Assembly (NCBI RefSeq): GCF_005484965.1
Contig: NZ_CP034036.1
Span: 2,480,001 to 2,544,000, forward strand
From: Brenneria nigrifluens DSM 30175 = ATCC 13028
GTDB lineage: Bacteria > Pseudomonadota > Gammaproteobacteria > Enterobacterales > Enterobacteriaceae
DNA: 64,000 bases
Direction of reading: 5' to 3'
Shown here: piece after piece, positions 34,312 through 43,817 of the stretch
Layout of the letters: each line of letters starts with the position of its first letter
Position numbering within the stretch: the stretch's first letter is position 1
Made by a program: the position numbers and the translations under genes
Notes under the pieces: model-generated
What the model was told of the DNA's origin: nothing
Databases searched by the model: none
The model's input: the letters and a program-made list of their open reading frames with translations, nothing else

Positions 34312-35190
34312 TTATTTCAGGTAAGCGCCCGAACGCAGGGCTTCAATACGCTTGTCCAGCGGAGGATGCGACATAAACAATTCGCTGAACGACTTGGATT
34401 TACCGTTGATGCAGAAAGCCAGCATGCTGCTCTCTTCCTGTGGTTCATAACTGGTTTTCAGCCGTTGTAACGCGGCAATCATTTTTTCACGCCCTACCAG
34501 CTTCGCCGAACCGGCATCCGCATGGAATTCACGATAGCGGGAGAACCACATGGTGATAATGCTGGCGAGAATACCGAACACCAGCTCCAGCACCGTCGCC
34601 ACGGCAAAGTAGACCATCGGATTGCCGCTGCCGCCGCCTTCATCCCGATTGCCGGACAGAAAGCCGGAAGCGAGCTGGGCAATCAAGCGGGAAATGAAGA
34701 TGACAAAGGTATTCACCACGCCTTGAATCAGCGTCATGGTAACCATATCACCGTTGGCCACGTGGCTGATTTCATGAGCGATAACCGCTTCCGCCTCATC
34801 GCGGCTCATGTTTTGCAGCAACCCGGTGCTTACCGCCACCAGCGATGCATCGCGTCGGGCGCCGGTGGCGAAAGCATTGATATCCGGCGCGTGATAAATC
34901 GCCACCTGAGGCATCACGATGCCGGCCTGTTGAGACTGCGAACGGACAGTTTCCAGCAGCCAGCGTTCCGTTTCGTTACGTGGCTGTTCAATGACTTCGC
35001 CGCCAACGGATCGTAATGCCATCCATTTGGACATCAGCAGCGAAACGAACGCGCCGCCAAAGCCGAACAGCCCGGCCATAATCATTAGACCCTGGACACT
35101 GCTGGATTGAATTCCCGTCAGGCTAAGTACCAGCCCGAAAACCAACATCACCGCCAGGTTGGTGATCAGGAAAAGCGCAATACGCATCAT
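34312..35190 (-). CDS. htpX: Membrane zinc metalloprotease HtpX
   Basis: HtpX degrades misfolded inner-membrane proteins together with FtsH. It is 292 residues; the start at 35190 (MMRIALFLITNLAV) matches E. coli, and the frame is open to 35238. Two N-terminal spans (about 4-26 and 35-53), zinc motif HEISH at 139-143 with Glu140 catalytic, two further spans (about 155-180 and 195-220), and the third zinc ligand in EFHADAG. In E. coli it is induced by CpxR; no site was identified here. Confidence 0.96.
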   Translation of the reverse strand: MMRIALFLITNLAVMLVFGLVLSLTGIQSSSVQGLMIMAGLFGFGGAFVSLLMSKWMALRSVGGEVIEQPRNETERWLLETVRSQSQQAGIVMPQVAIYHAPDINAFATGARRDASLVAVSTGLLQNMSRDEAEAVIAHEISHVANGDMVTMTLIQGVVNTFVIFISRLIAQLASGFLSGNRDEGGGSGNPMVYFAVATVLELVFGILASIITMWFSRYREFHADAGSAKLVGREKMIAALQRLKTSYEPQEESSMLAFCINGKSKSFSELFMSHPPLDKRIEALRSGAYLK

Positions 35191-35334
35191 AGCAGTCTGA
35201 TTTCCTCTCGCAGAAAGATAAAATTTTGTAACACCCATATCGTATGGGCTACGGCGGCATTTTCAAGCATTCTTAACTTTTCAGTTACTAAATCCACATA
35301 ACTTTACATTTTATAAGGAGAAAGTCTTATACGA

Positions 35335-35362
35335 CCAACAGGAGCGCGAAGGCTCCTGTTGG
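35335..35362. terminator. Terminator downstream of yhjX
   Basis: CCAACAGGAGC-gcgaag-GCTCCTGTTGG, 34 bases past the yhjX stop and upstream of htpX on the same strand. The U-tract is poor, but the stem is perfect over 11 base pairs. Confidence 0.6.
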
Positions 35363-35395
35363 CGAAGATCGTAGCTAAAATGTTACCTTTATTTA

Positions 35396-36619
35396 TCAGC
35401 TTTGCGCATGCGCCATCGTGGCCTTCACGGAGGGTGAACGTTGCAGTTTCGGCGGTTTAACCCACAGGGTTATCATGAACGAAACCAGAGACATAACGAT
35501 TATCGCCACAAATGTCGCGTGAAAACCGCCCAACTGCGTGGCAATAAACGATCCGGACAGCGCGCCGATGCCGAACCCCTGATAGATCACGCCATAGTTT
35601 TTGCTGTGATTTTTCATCCCGAAGAAGTCGCCCACAATCGCCGGGAATATAGTGATATTGCCGCCGAAGCAGAAAGCGACGGCGCTCACGCAGGCAAAAA
35701 ACAGCAGCGGATTGAGCGGCAAAAACGTCATCACCGAAACCGCTATGGCGGTCACCAGCAGGGTAAAGGAGATCACCCGCAGGCGGCTCATTTTATCTGA
35801 AATCGCCCCCAGCACGATACGCCCGACGGTGTTGAAGATGGCAATGGCCGACACCGCGTTGGCCGCCGTCGCCATATCCATGCCGGCCATCTGTACCCCG
35901 ATATCTTTTACAATGCCGATCAGATACAAGCCGCTCATGCAGGCGGTAAAAAAGATGATGAACAGCAGGTAAGACTCTTTTACCGCCAGCATCTCACCCA
36001 GGGAAAAATCCGCGGCTCGACGCTGGGACGCCGGCGAGGTCGCCACCGAATCGGCGTTTGGCTCTTTCAGCAACGAACTACCGAGGGTAATCATCGCCAT
36101 CACAATGATCCCCCAGTAAAAAAAGGCTTGCGATACGCCGACTTCGGCAATCAGAAAACTGTTCACGTATTTGAACAGCAGGCTTCCGGTACCGAAAGCG
36201 CCGACGGAAATACCGGCGATTAATCCTTTTCGCTCCGGAAACCACTTAATCAGATTGGAAAGCGTGATGATATACGCGGTGCCGTCAGCAAAGCCGACTA
36301 CCATCCCCATCAGAATATAAAACAGCGACAGCGAGGAAACGCCGGCGCTGGCCATCAGTCCTAATCCCAACGCCATGCCGGCGAACAGGGTCAAACGGCG
36401 GATACCGATTCGTTCCTGAAATTTCCCGGCAAACAGCGTGGCCACCGCCAGACAGAAGCTGGTGATGGAAAAGGTGACGGCCACCGAACTCAGCGACCAG
36501 CCAAATTTATCGACCAGAGGTTGATTAAACAGACTCCAGGTATAAATCGTCCCCAGCCCCATTTGCGCAATAACGGTGCCTAAAACGATCATCCCCCGGT
36601 TTACTGGTTTGGCATTCAT
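35396..36619 (-). CDS. yhjX: MFS transporter YhjX, putative pyruvate-related transporter
   Basis: A 12-span major facilitator of the OFA (oxalate/formate antiporter) family, 407 residues. In E. coli yhjX is the main target of YpdA/YpdB and is induced by pyruvate; a role in pyruvate export or uptake has been proposed. MNAKPVNRGMIVLGTVIAQMG, GLGTIYTWSLFNQPL and the loop WFPERKGLIAGISVGAFG are family features. Here it lies directly downstream of ypdB, with a YpdB operator between them. Confidence 0.88.
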   Translation of the reverse strand: MNAKPVNRGMIVLGTVIAQMGLGTIYTWSLFNQPLVDKFGWSLSSVAVTFSITSFCLAVATLFAGKFQERIGIRRLTLFAGMALGLGLMASAGVSSLSLFYILMGMVVGFADGTAYIITLSNLIKWFPERKGLIAGISVGAFGTGSLLFKYVNSFLIAEVGVSQAFFYWGIIVMAMITLGSSLLKEPNADSVATSPASQRRAADFSLGEMLAVKESYLLFIIFFTACMSGLYLIGIVKDIGVQMAGMDMATAANAVSAIAIFNTVGRIVLGAISDKMSRLRVISFTLLVTAIAVSVMTFLPLNPLLFFACVSAVAFCFGGNITIFPAIVGDFFGMKNHSKNYGVIYQGFGIGALSGSFIATQLGGFHATFVAIIVMSLVSFMITLWVKPPKLQRSPSVKATMAHAQS

Positions 36620-36771
36620 GGGTTTTCCCCTGCATCAAAGTTTGGTCCGAATCACTCGGCACGCTAAAAAATATAGGCTGGCGCGCGGAAGGGAATATCG
36701 CCGAAAACGCCGTCAGCTTATGGTCTGAAGCCAGTATACAAGCGGGCTGACGGCGATTGTTCGAACGGGGA

Positions 36772-36802
36772 ATGAGATGCCTGAAATGCGGAATGAAATG
36801 CC
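36772..36802 (-). promoter_or_regulatory. YpdB operator (direct repeat) upstream of yhjX
   Basis: Read on the minus strand: GGCATTTCAT, 11 bases, GGCATCTCAT. The published YpdB motif in the E. coli yhjX promoter is GGCATTTCAT-N11-GGCATTTCAT, so both repeat and spacing fit with one mismatch. It starts 1 base after the ypdB stop codon and ends 153 bases before the yhjX start, and could activate yhjX from its own promoter. Confidence 0.85.
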
Positions 36803-36803
36803 G

Positions 36804-37547
36804 TTAAAGACGCATCAACGACCTGAACTCTTTTATTTTGCTGCGGCTCACCGGGACTTCAAAATCCAGGTCGTTCAGCCGCAGGATATAAGTGTTGTTA
36901 AACCAAGGAACGATTTCACGAATTTTGGTCAGATTTACGCCGTAAGAACGGTGGCAGCGGAAGAAATAATCCTCCGGCAAGCGGCTGCAAAACTCGGTGA
37001 TATTCATCGGCATGATAAACTCCTCCCGCAGGGTATGCACCAGCGTGACCTTTTCCTGGGCGGCGGCATAGTAAATATCACCGATGTCCGTAACGATAAT
37101 GCGTTCATCCTTCATCAGGTTAACGGTCTGATTTCGCGCCGCGCCCAGGCTATTGCCCTGCTCTACCGCCGTTGCCGTCTGCCGCTGTTGCCAGTCCGCT
37201 TCCAGTTTGCGCAGCATGGTGACGATTCGCGATTCATGATACGGCTTGAGAATATAATCGAAAGCGTCGACTTCAAACGCTTCGACCGCGTGCTCCTTAT
37301 ACGCGGTAATAAAAATGATATAAGGTTTATGCGCAAACTTACTGATATTTTGCGCCAGGCAAACGCCATCAAGCGAAGGAATATTGATATCCAGGAAGAT
37401 GACATCGACCTCGTTATGCTGCAGATACTTTAGTACGTCGATTCCGTCTTCGAACGTCTCTTCAATACGGATCGCGCCGTGCTGTTTGATAAGATAACCC
37501 AGCTCTTGCCGCGCAAGGAACTCATCCTCAACAATAATGCCTCTCAC
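36804..37547 (-). CDS. ypdB: LytTR response regulator YpdB
   Basis: Response regulator of the pyruvate-sensing system. Receiver domain at 1-120 with acidic pocket EDE (7-9), phospho-acceptor Asp53 (FLDINIPSLDG) and Lys about 103 (YILKPY); LytTR DNA-binding domain about 145-246 (PMNITEFCSRL, FRCHRSYGVNL, NNTYILRL). It closely matches E. coli YpdB. It overlaps ypdA by four bases. Confidence 0.93.
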   Translation of the reverse strand: MRGIIVEDEFLARQELGYLIKQHGAIRIEETFEDGIDVLKYLQHNEVDVIFLDINIPSLDGVCLAQNISKFAHKPYIIFITAYKEHAVEAFEVDAFDYILKPYHESRIVTMLRKLEADWQQRQTATAVEQGNSLGAARNQTVNLMKDERIIVTDIGDIYYAAAQEKVTLVHTLREEFIMPMNITEFCSRLPEDYFFRCHRSYGVNLTKIREIVPWFNNTYILRLNDLDFEVPVSRSKIKEFRSLMRL

Positions 37548-39289
37548 TGACTCTCTCCTGACTGGATAACGGAAGCGTTCATCGTGGCGCGCGCGCCTGG
37601 CGTTTGCGGAATAATCGGCTGCTGTTTATCGGGCCGGGGAATATAGAAGGAGATTTCCGTTCCCGGCTCCAACCGCCGAATATGCAATCCCTCGCCGTAA
37701 AGTAAACGCACCCGATGATGAACATTCAGCAGGCCGATTTTATTTCCGGGCAGTTCGTTTCTCGCCACCCTTTCCATGGTTTCCAGGCTGATGCCATGCC
37801 CGGTATCTTTCACCGCCACCAACAAATGGTCGCCCCGATCTTTCACCGACACCACGACGGTGCCTTTTCCCCGGCACGGCTGAATGCCGTGCACAATGGC
37901 GTTTTCCACCAATGGCTGAATTAACAGGCTGGGGATTTTATACGACAGATCGTCGTCAATATCGTAGATAACGGTTAATTTCGCGCCGAAACGCGCCTGC
38001 TCAATGGCAATATAATCGCGTATTTGATATAGCTCTTTTTTTATATCGATCGGTTCGTCGTCGTTCAGTTCCAGGTTGTAACGCAAATAGCGCGACAGAT
38101 TGATCACCAATTGGCGAGCGGTATCCGGATTGATGCGTATCGAGGAGGAGATGGCATTCAGCGCATTGAACAGAAAATGCGGATTAATTTTACTCTGTAG
38201 TGCCCGAAGCTCCGCTTTGTTCGCCATGTCCCGCAGTTGCTCCATGCGGGACACCTCAATCTGCGTGGATATTATCTGGGATAGCCCCACCGCCATCACG
38301 CGCAGCGAATAGGTAATTTTGTGCGCGTGGCAGTAATAAATTTTCAATGTCCCGGTTACTTGCCCATGTTCCCACAGCGGGATGACGATCATCGAGTGAA
38401 TTTGCGGCGTCAGATGTTGTTCATCATTATTTTTGATAATGATTTTCCCATCGTTAATCGCCAGTTGCGTCATAGGGCTGATGATATCCTGCCCAATATT
38501 ATATTTTTCTTCCCCGACGCCGACATAAGCCAGAATATGCTGCGTATCGGTGAGCGCCACCGCGTCGGCATTGATTTCGCTGCGAATGATATTGCAAATA
38601 GCGGTTAACGAATCGCTGTTGATATTGCGGAAATACGGCAGGGTTTTGTGGGCGATGTCCAGCGCGAGCTTTGCCTGTCTGGCGGCGATCGCTTCTTTTT
38701 CGTTGGCGACGCTCTGCACCAGCAGAACGATCAAGCCGATACATACCGCCCCCAGAATCATCGGCGCCGCTATTTTCGAGACAATCTCCACCCCCAAAGC
38801 CGTAGGCGTTGCCCAGACCACCACCAGCAGCATAGTCAATGACTCGCACAGCATTCCGCCCAGAATCCCCATGCTCCACTGCCGCTCTTTTTTCACCTTC
38901 TTATTAATATAACCGGCCGTCACCCCGGCAATAACGCTGGTGATCAGACAGGGAACGGAGCTAATGCCGTCAATATCAATTAAATAACGATGAATCCCGG
39001 CAATCGTCCCGGTGGCGATGCCGACCCAGGGTCCAAACAGAATACCGCCGGACACTACCGCAATCACGCGTACGTTGACCAGCGAGCCTTCGACATTGAT
39101 GCCGGAATATGTGCCAAACAGCGCGAACAGAGAAAAAATAGCCGTAACCGTGATGCGCTCGCCGGGAGAATGCCGATCTTTTTGCAGCAATTGACGAAAC
39201 TGCCGCGTTCGGGTAAGAAAGAACAGACAAATCAGCATCAGCGCGGCGCGATCGAACACCGCCAGCAACATCTCGAATATTTCGCTCAC
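37544..39289 (-). CDS. ypdA: LytS-type sensor kinase YpdA
   Basis: Sensor kinase of 581 residues: 5TM-LYT sensor segment (about 10-195, with NVRVIAVVSGGILFGPWVG), a GAF domain (about 215-345), a His-kinase domain with His371 in INPHFLFNALN, and a HATPase domain (NAIVHGIQP, DTGHGI). YpdA senses pyruvate at high concentration in E. coli and phosphorylates YpdB. The C-terminal tail is proline-rich and slightly longer than in E. coli. Confidence 0.93.
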   Translation of the reverse strand: MSEIFEMLLAVFDRAALMLICLFFLTRTRQFRQLLQKDRHSPGERITVTAIFSLFALFGTYSGINVEGSLVNVRVIAVVSGGILFGPWVGIATGTIAGIHRYLIDIDGISSVPCLITSVIAGVTAGYINKKVKKERQWSMGILGGMLCESLTMLLVVVWATPTALGVEIVSKIAAPMILGAVCIGLIVLLVQSVANEKEAIAARQAKLALDIAHKTLPYFRNINSDSLTAICNIIRSEINADAVALTDTQHILAYVGVGEEKYNIGQDIISPMTQLAINDGKIIIKNNDEQHLTPQIHSMIVIPLWEHGQVTGTLKIYYCHAHKITYSLRVMAVGLSQIISTQIEVSRMEQLRDMANKAELRALQSKINPHFLFNALNAISSSIRINPDTARQLVINLSRYLRYNLELNDDEPIDIKKELYQIRDYIAIEQARFGAKLTVIYDIDDDLSYKIPSLLIQPLVENAIVHGIQPCRGKGTVVVSVKDRGDHLLVAVKDTGHGISLETMERVARNELPGNKIGLLNVHHRVRLLYGEGLHIRRLEPGTEISFYIPRPDKQQPIIPQTPGARATMNASVIQSGESQ

Positions 39290-39353
39290 GGATCATTCCA
39301 GCAGTAAGACAACGGCTGGTAACTATAGAAAAAATGTGATCCGGATTCCACTT

Positions 39354-41573
39354 TTAACTGCCCCTAATCCCTGGCGTCATTCCAGACGCCGATGCGCTAA
39401 CTCTCCCTTTAACCGACGCTTTATGCAATTTGAGCCGCCGGGTGAAATCCGCCGCTGACATTGGACGCCCGAACAAATATCCCTGAGCCTCCTCGCAGCC
39501 TTTGTTTCTTAGCCGCTCACACTGTTCCAGCGTCTCGACCCCTTCGGCAATAACCGCCAACCCAAAACTTTTTCCAAGATAGAGAATTGCCCGGACAATC
39601 GCCGCATCCGAAGGTGATTCACACATGGTGCGAACAAAGGTTTGATCGATTTTAAGGCGCGTTACCGGATAGTTTTTTAACATGCTGAGCGAAGCGTAAC
39701 CGGTGCCGTAGTCATCAAACGCAATACCGATTCCCGCACTGCGTAGTGCATTGAGCGGCTGCAACATATTTTCATCGTAGCGCAGAATGATGTTTTCGGT
39801 AATTTCCAACTCCAGCGACTCAGGCGGCAAACCGGTCCGGTACAGCACATCCATAATCTTCTGCGACAGCGTACCCGAGCGAAACTGGGCGCTAAACAAA
39901 TTAATGCTGATGCGAAAATTTTCAGCGCCGGCATTGCGCCATGCGGCGGCCTGCTCGCAGGCCGTCTGCATCACCCAGTCGCCAATGCATTCGGCCCAGG
40001 TGCCATGTTCCAGCGCAGCAAGAAACGCCGCCGGACCGAGTAACCCCTGATGCGGATGGCGCCAGCGAAGCAGCGCTTCCGCCCCCACAATTTCATTATT
40101 CGACAGCGAGACCTGGGGCTGGTAAAACACCTCAAACTCATGTCGTTCATAAGCACGGGCAAACTCGAGCTGAAAGGCATGCTTTGCCTGAAAATTATCT
40201 CGTAGCTGTTGAGTAAAAAAACGATGGCAGTTGCGGCCTTCGGACTTGGCCTGATAAAGCGCCAGATCCGCGCTGGTCAGCAGATTCTGGGCGGTAATGC
40301 CGTCCGCGGGGTAAAGCACCATGCCAATGCTGGCGCTGATATTGATTTGCTGGTCGTCAATAACTATCGGCTGGGAAATTTCATGAATAATGAGCTCGGC
40401 AATCTGGGCCGCCACTTTCTGACTGTCCAGACCCGGGAATAATAAGGCGAACTCGTCTCCGCCCATACGCGCCACCAGATCGCCGGCGCGTACGCTGGAC
40501 TGGATTTTTTTTGCCACGTTAACCAAAATAGCATCGCCGCTGGCGTGCCCCAGACTGTCGTTAACATCTTTAAAACCATCCAGATCGACCATCATTATGC
40601 AAACCGACGCTTCATTTTTCAGCGCCTGCACCAGGTTTGAGGTCAATAAGTTGCGGTTTGCCAATCCGGTCAGCGGATCCATATGCGCCAGTAAAAACAA
40701 CCGTTCCTCATTACGGCGGCGCTCGCTAATATCACGCAGGATGGCGCCATAACTGACATGCGCATTGTCCCGCCACGTCGAGATGGAAAGCTCGACGGGA
40801 ACCAGCGCGCCGCCTTTGGTCCGTACCTTTAATTCCAGCGTGGCGCCTTTAGCCAGAGAATCGCTATCCGCAATCAGCTGATTTAGCCGATCGAGAAAAC
40901 AATCGGGGATGATGGCGTGAACGTCCTGCCCGACGACCTCGCTGCCTGTATACCCGAGCATCTGCTGCGCCGCGGCATTGCAGAAAGTAATCATTCCCTT
41001 TTCATTAATACAGATAATGGCATCGGGAGAGGTAGTGGAAATATTTTCAAAACGCACCTGACTCGCCTTGCGCGCCAGCGTCAACCGGCGCATCTCCAGT
41101 TTATCCATAACCAGCGTAGCCAGATCCCGCAAATTGTGTTTATCCCTGCCGCTAAGAGGCGAGCGAGGATTGATATCAATGATGCACAGCGCCCCGATGG
41201 CATGACCGGATTGCGCCCGTAACGGGACGCCGGCATAAAATCGAATATAGGGAGCGCCGGTGACCAGCGGATTATTGCTGAAGTTCGGATCCTTATGCGT
41301 ATCGGGAACCACCAGAATTCTCTTTTTCAGAACGGTATGCAGACAGAAAGCGATATCTATCGGCGTTTCACTGAAGGAAACCCCAACGCCTGCGGCAAGT
41401 AGCTGCCGTTCGGATTCTAATAGCGAGACCAAAACAATAGGTACATTAAAAACGTTTGCCGCCAGATTGACCAGATTATCAAGGTCGGGATCGGCCAAGG
41501 TATTTTTAATGCCATATTCATGGAGAGCGGCAAGACGATTGGCTTCATTACCTACTGTTGGCGCATGCCTCAT
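39354..41573 (-). CDS. GAF-PAS-GGDEF-EAL cyclic-di-GMP enzyme
   Basis: A 739-residue soluble protein. GAF-like domain at about 25-165, PAS at about 172-285 (SPDAIICINEKGMITFCNAA), GGDEF at about 295-455 and EAL at about 470-715. Both active sites look intact: GGDEF at 371-375 with the inhibitory I-site RAGD five residues before it, and EALLRW at 499-504, DDYGTGYASL and LKIDQTFV for the phosphodiesterase. It could make or break cyclic-di-GMP, with GAF/PAS input unknown. It ends 64 bases before ypdA on the same strand, so readthrough into ypdAB is possible. Confidence 0.9.
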   Translation of the reverse strand: MRHAPTVGNEANRLAALHEYGIKNTLADPDLDNLVNLAANVFNVPIVLVSLLESERQLLAAGVGVSFSETPIDIAFCLHTVLKKRILVVPDTHKDPNFSNNPLVTGAPYIRFYAGVPLRAQSGHAIGALCIIDINPRSPLSGRDKHNLRDLATLVMDKLEMRRLTLARKASQVRFENISTTSPDAIICINEKGMITFCNAAAQQMLGYTGSEVVGQDVHAIIPDCFLDRLNQLIADSDSLAKGATLELKVRTKGGALVPVELSISTWRDNAHVSYGAILRDISERRRNEERLFLLAHMDPLTGLANRNLLTSNLVQALKNEASVCIMMVDLDGFKDVNDSLGHASGDAILVNVAKKIQSSVRAGDLVARMGGDEFALLFPGLDSQKVAAQIAELIIHEISQPIVIDDQQINISASIGMVLYPADGITAQNLLTSADLALYQAKSEGRNCHRFFTQQLRDNFQAKHAFQLEFARAYERHEFEVFYQPQVSLSNNEIVGAEALLRWRHPHQGLLGPAAFLAALEHGTWAECIGDWVMQTACEQAAAWRNAGAENFRISINLFSAQFRSGTLSQKIMDVLYRTGLPPESLELEITENIILRYDENMLQPLNALRSAGIGIAFDDYGTGYASLSMLKNYPVTRLKIDQTFVRTMCESPSDAAIVRAILYLGKSFGLAVIAEGVETLEQCERLRNKGCEEAQGYLFGRPMSAADFTRRLKLHKASVKGRVSASASGMTPGIRGS

Positions 41574-41857
41574 GGGTTTCCCCCTATGCTTTCTGTTTTT
41601 CGGTATGCAGATTAATACGCAATTATTCAGCTATAAATCTAACTAGTTGCGCGATGGTGCAGAACAGACACACTAAAAATCAGTGCTGAAAAACAGAATA
41701 AATGAGTAACATATTCAGTTGGAAAGTAACAAAATCCTATTCCTTTATAGAATTATGGCAAAATATCGCCGATCTAACATCCCTGGGCAGGCAAAATAAT
41801 AACAAATGTAAATATTAAAATCTTATGATGGATTGATCATCCAGGGTAGTACAAAAA

Positions 41858-41877
41858 CAGACCGACCGGTCAGACTG
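41858..41877. promoter_or_regulatory. Imperfect 20-base palindrome, possible TetR-type operator
   Basis: CAGACCGACCGGTCAGACTG equals its reverse complement at 16 of 20 positions around ACCGGT. It lies about 280 bases before the aldehyde dehydrogenase gene, in the 583-base gap 41574-42156. The rest of the gap is A+T-rich and holds no gene I would support. Confidence 0.4.
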
Positions 41878-42156
41878 CTGATACTCGGCCTTGCCGCCGG
41901 CATGTCGCTAACCGGTAAGTTCTTTGCTTGCAACACATCAATAATGCACAAGTTGATCAAACGATGTATGCTGAGTATGTTAAATTTTCGTTAGAGAAGC
42001 ATGAATATACCTTTGCGGAAAAGTATATTTCGCAAAAGCAGACGCGGTTATGCAGGGGGAATTCGACCATGCGACGGCGTCTAAGCGCAACCATGTGGAA
42101 ATACTTTTATCCTAAGCTGTACCAGCGTATTTTCACCTCTATTAAGGAGACATAAT

Positions 42157-43548
42157 ATGGCATACGCCACCACGAACCCTTACACAGGGGAACGGATCAA
42201 AACCTTCCCTGATGCGACAGATGCCGAAGTAGCATCGGCGATAGAACACGCGCACGCGACATTCCTGACATGGAAAAACACCTCGTTCGCCGAACGACGC
42301 GCCATCATGCAGCGTGCGGCCGATTTGCTGCGCAAAGATAGCGACAACCACGCGAAATTATTAACCCTTGAGATGGGTAAGCTGTTTAGCGAAGCGAAAG
42401 CCGAAGTGGAATTGTCCGCGCAGATCTTTGAATATTACGCAAAATACGCAGAATCTCTTCTGGCGCCGGAAAAACTGCCGGTGGCCGATCCCGCGGAGGG
42501 TGAAGCGGTCATATACCATGAACCGCTGGGCGTGCTGCTGGCTATCGAACCCTGGAACTTTCCCTACTATCAGATTGCCCGCATCATTGCGCCGCAGCTG
42601 TCGGCGGGCAATACCATCCTGCTGAAACATGCCTCAAACGTGCCGCAGAGCGCCGCGCTTTTTGAACGACTGATGCTTGACGCGGGTTTACCGCAAGGCG
42701 CGTTTAAAAACCTGTACGCCACCCGTTCTCAGATTGAACTTATTCTTAACGATACGCGGGTTCACGGCGTGGCGCTTACCGGTTCGGAAGACGCCGGCGC
42801 GCTGGTTGCCCAGCAGGCGGCCAAAGCGCTCAAAAAATCGACGCTTGAACTCGGCGGCGCCGACGCTTTTATCGTGCTGGCTGACGCCGAGCTTGAAAAA
42901 ACCGCCAAGTGGGCGGTGTTTGGCCGCCACTGGAACGGCGGACAGGTATGCGTATCCTCCAAACGGATGATTATTGTCGATGAAGTCTATGATGACTTCC
43001 TTGAACGCTATACCGCAGGCGTTGCGGCATTGCGCGCGGGCGATCCGCTCGATCCCTCGACCACCCTGGCGCCGCTCTCTTCACAGAAAGCCGCCGATGA
43101 AGTGAGAGAGAAAATTCAGTTCGCCGTGGATCATGGCGCGACCGCAACGGAAGTCGGTCCCAAAGTGCCGCAGCAAGGGGCGTTCGTCCAGCCGACCATT
43201 CTGACCGATATTTCACCGGACAACCCGGCCTATTATATGGAGTTCTTCGGACCGGTATCGATGATTTTCCGCGCCAAGGACGAAGACGACGCGATCCGCA
43301 TCGCCAACGACTCGCCTTTCGGTTTAGGCGGTTCCGTCTTCACCCAGAATGCTCAGCATGGCGCGGAAGTGGCGAAGAAAGTCTCGACCGGGATGATTTT
43401 TGTCAACCACCCGACCATGGTCAAAGCCGACCTACCCTTTGGCGGCGTGCGCCGTTCAGGGTACGGACGTGAATTAATCGGATTAGGCATCAAAGAATTC
43501 GTTAACCATAAGCTGGTCAACATTGTTGATATCGATGCTGAATTCTGA
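42157..43548 (+). CDS. sad: NAD(P)-dependent succinate-semialdehyde dehydrogenase-type enzyme
   Basis: An aldehyde dehydrogenase of 463 residues, closest in length and motifs to E. coli Sad (YneI), which oxidises succinate semialdehyde. Catalytic Cys265 (GGQVCVSSKR) and general base Glu231 (LELGGADAF) are present; PWNFPYYQ and the end motif FGGVRRSGYGRELI are standard. AAGGAGACATAAT gives a strong ribosome site. Single gene with its own terminator. Substrate is inferred from family likeness only. Confidence 0.75.
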   Translation: MAYATTNPYTGERIKTFPDATDAEVASAIEHAHATFLTWKNTSFAERRAIMQRAADLLRKDSDNHAKLLTLEMGKLFSEAKAEVELSAQIFEYYAKYAESLLAPEKLPVADPAEGEAVIYHEPLGVLLAIEPWNFPYYQIARIIAPQLSAGNTILLKHASNVPQSAALFERLMLDAGLPQGAFKNLYATRSQIELILNDTRVHGVALTGSEDAGALVAQQAAKALKKSTLELGGADAFIVLADAELEKTAKWAVFGRHWNGGQVCVSSKRMIIVDEVYDDFLERYTAGVAALRAGDPLDPSTTLAPLSSQKAADEVREKIQFAVDHGATATEVGPKVPQQGAFVQPTILTDISPDNPAYYMEFFGPVSMIFRAKDEDDAIRIANDSPFGLGGSVFTQNAQHGAEVAKKVSTGMIFVNHPTMVKADLPFGGVRRSGYGRELIGLGIKEFVNHKLVNIVDIDAEF

Positions 43549-43570
43549 TTCAGCGGTTTCGTAGCAGGAC

Positions 43571-43616
43571 GACCCGTATTTGAATTTCCGCTGCGGAAAT
43601 CAAGTACGGGTCTTTA
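43571..43616 (+). terminator. Terminator of the aldehyde dehydrogenase gene
   Basis: GACCCGTATTTGAATTTCCG pairs with CGGAAATCAAGTACGGGTC, followed by TTTATTTA, 22 bases after the stop. One bulge, otherwise a long stable stem. Confidence 0.85.
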
Positions 43617-43655
43617 TTTAAACGCGACTTTTATGAAAAAATCAACGCGCTGATA

Positions 43656-43787
43656 TCACAGCAGATAGCGGCATTGGCAGACGCCATCAAAAATAACGCC
43701 TAGCCGCCATCCCGTTGCGCCAATAATAACGTAAATGGTCAGCATTAATCCGAAAAGCACCGTCCGGCGGAAATACCAGGCCGACGG
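43656..43787 (-). pseudogene. Possible remnant of a small membrane protein gene
   Basis: One minus-strand frame reads LAPSAWYFRRTVLFGLMLTI then YVIIGATGWRLGV and ends QCRYLL*. It has the look of a membrane protein C-terminus but no good start: a TGA interrupts the frame upstream. The neighbouring frame begins MLSWLIYLISAVGLVFP. Together they suggest a frameshifted or decayed small gene. A short real gene from the GTG at 43760 (34 residues) is the alternative. Confidence 0.3.
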
Positions 43788-43817
43788 CGCTAATCAAATA
43801 TATTAACCAGGATAGCA

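Noticed and set aside
41928..42155. 75-codon frame before the Sad-type dehydrogenase
   Set aside because: TTG start, no ribosome site, no recognisable family; it ends where the dehydrogenase ribosome site begins.
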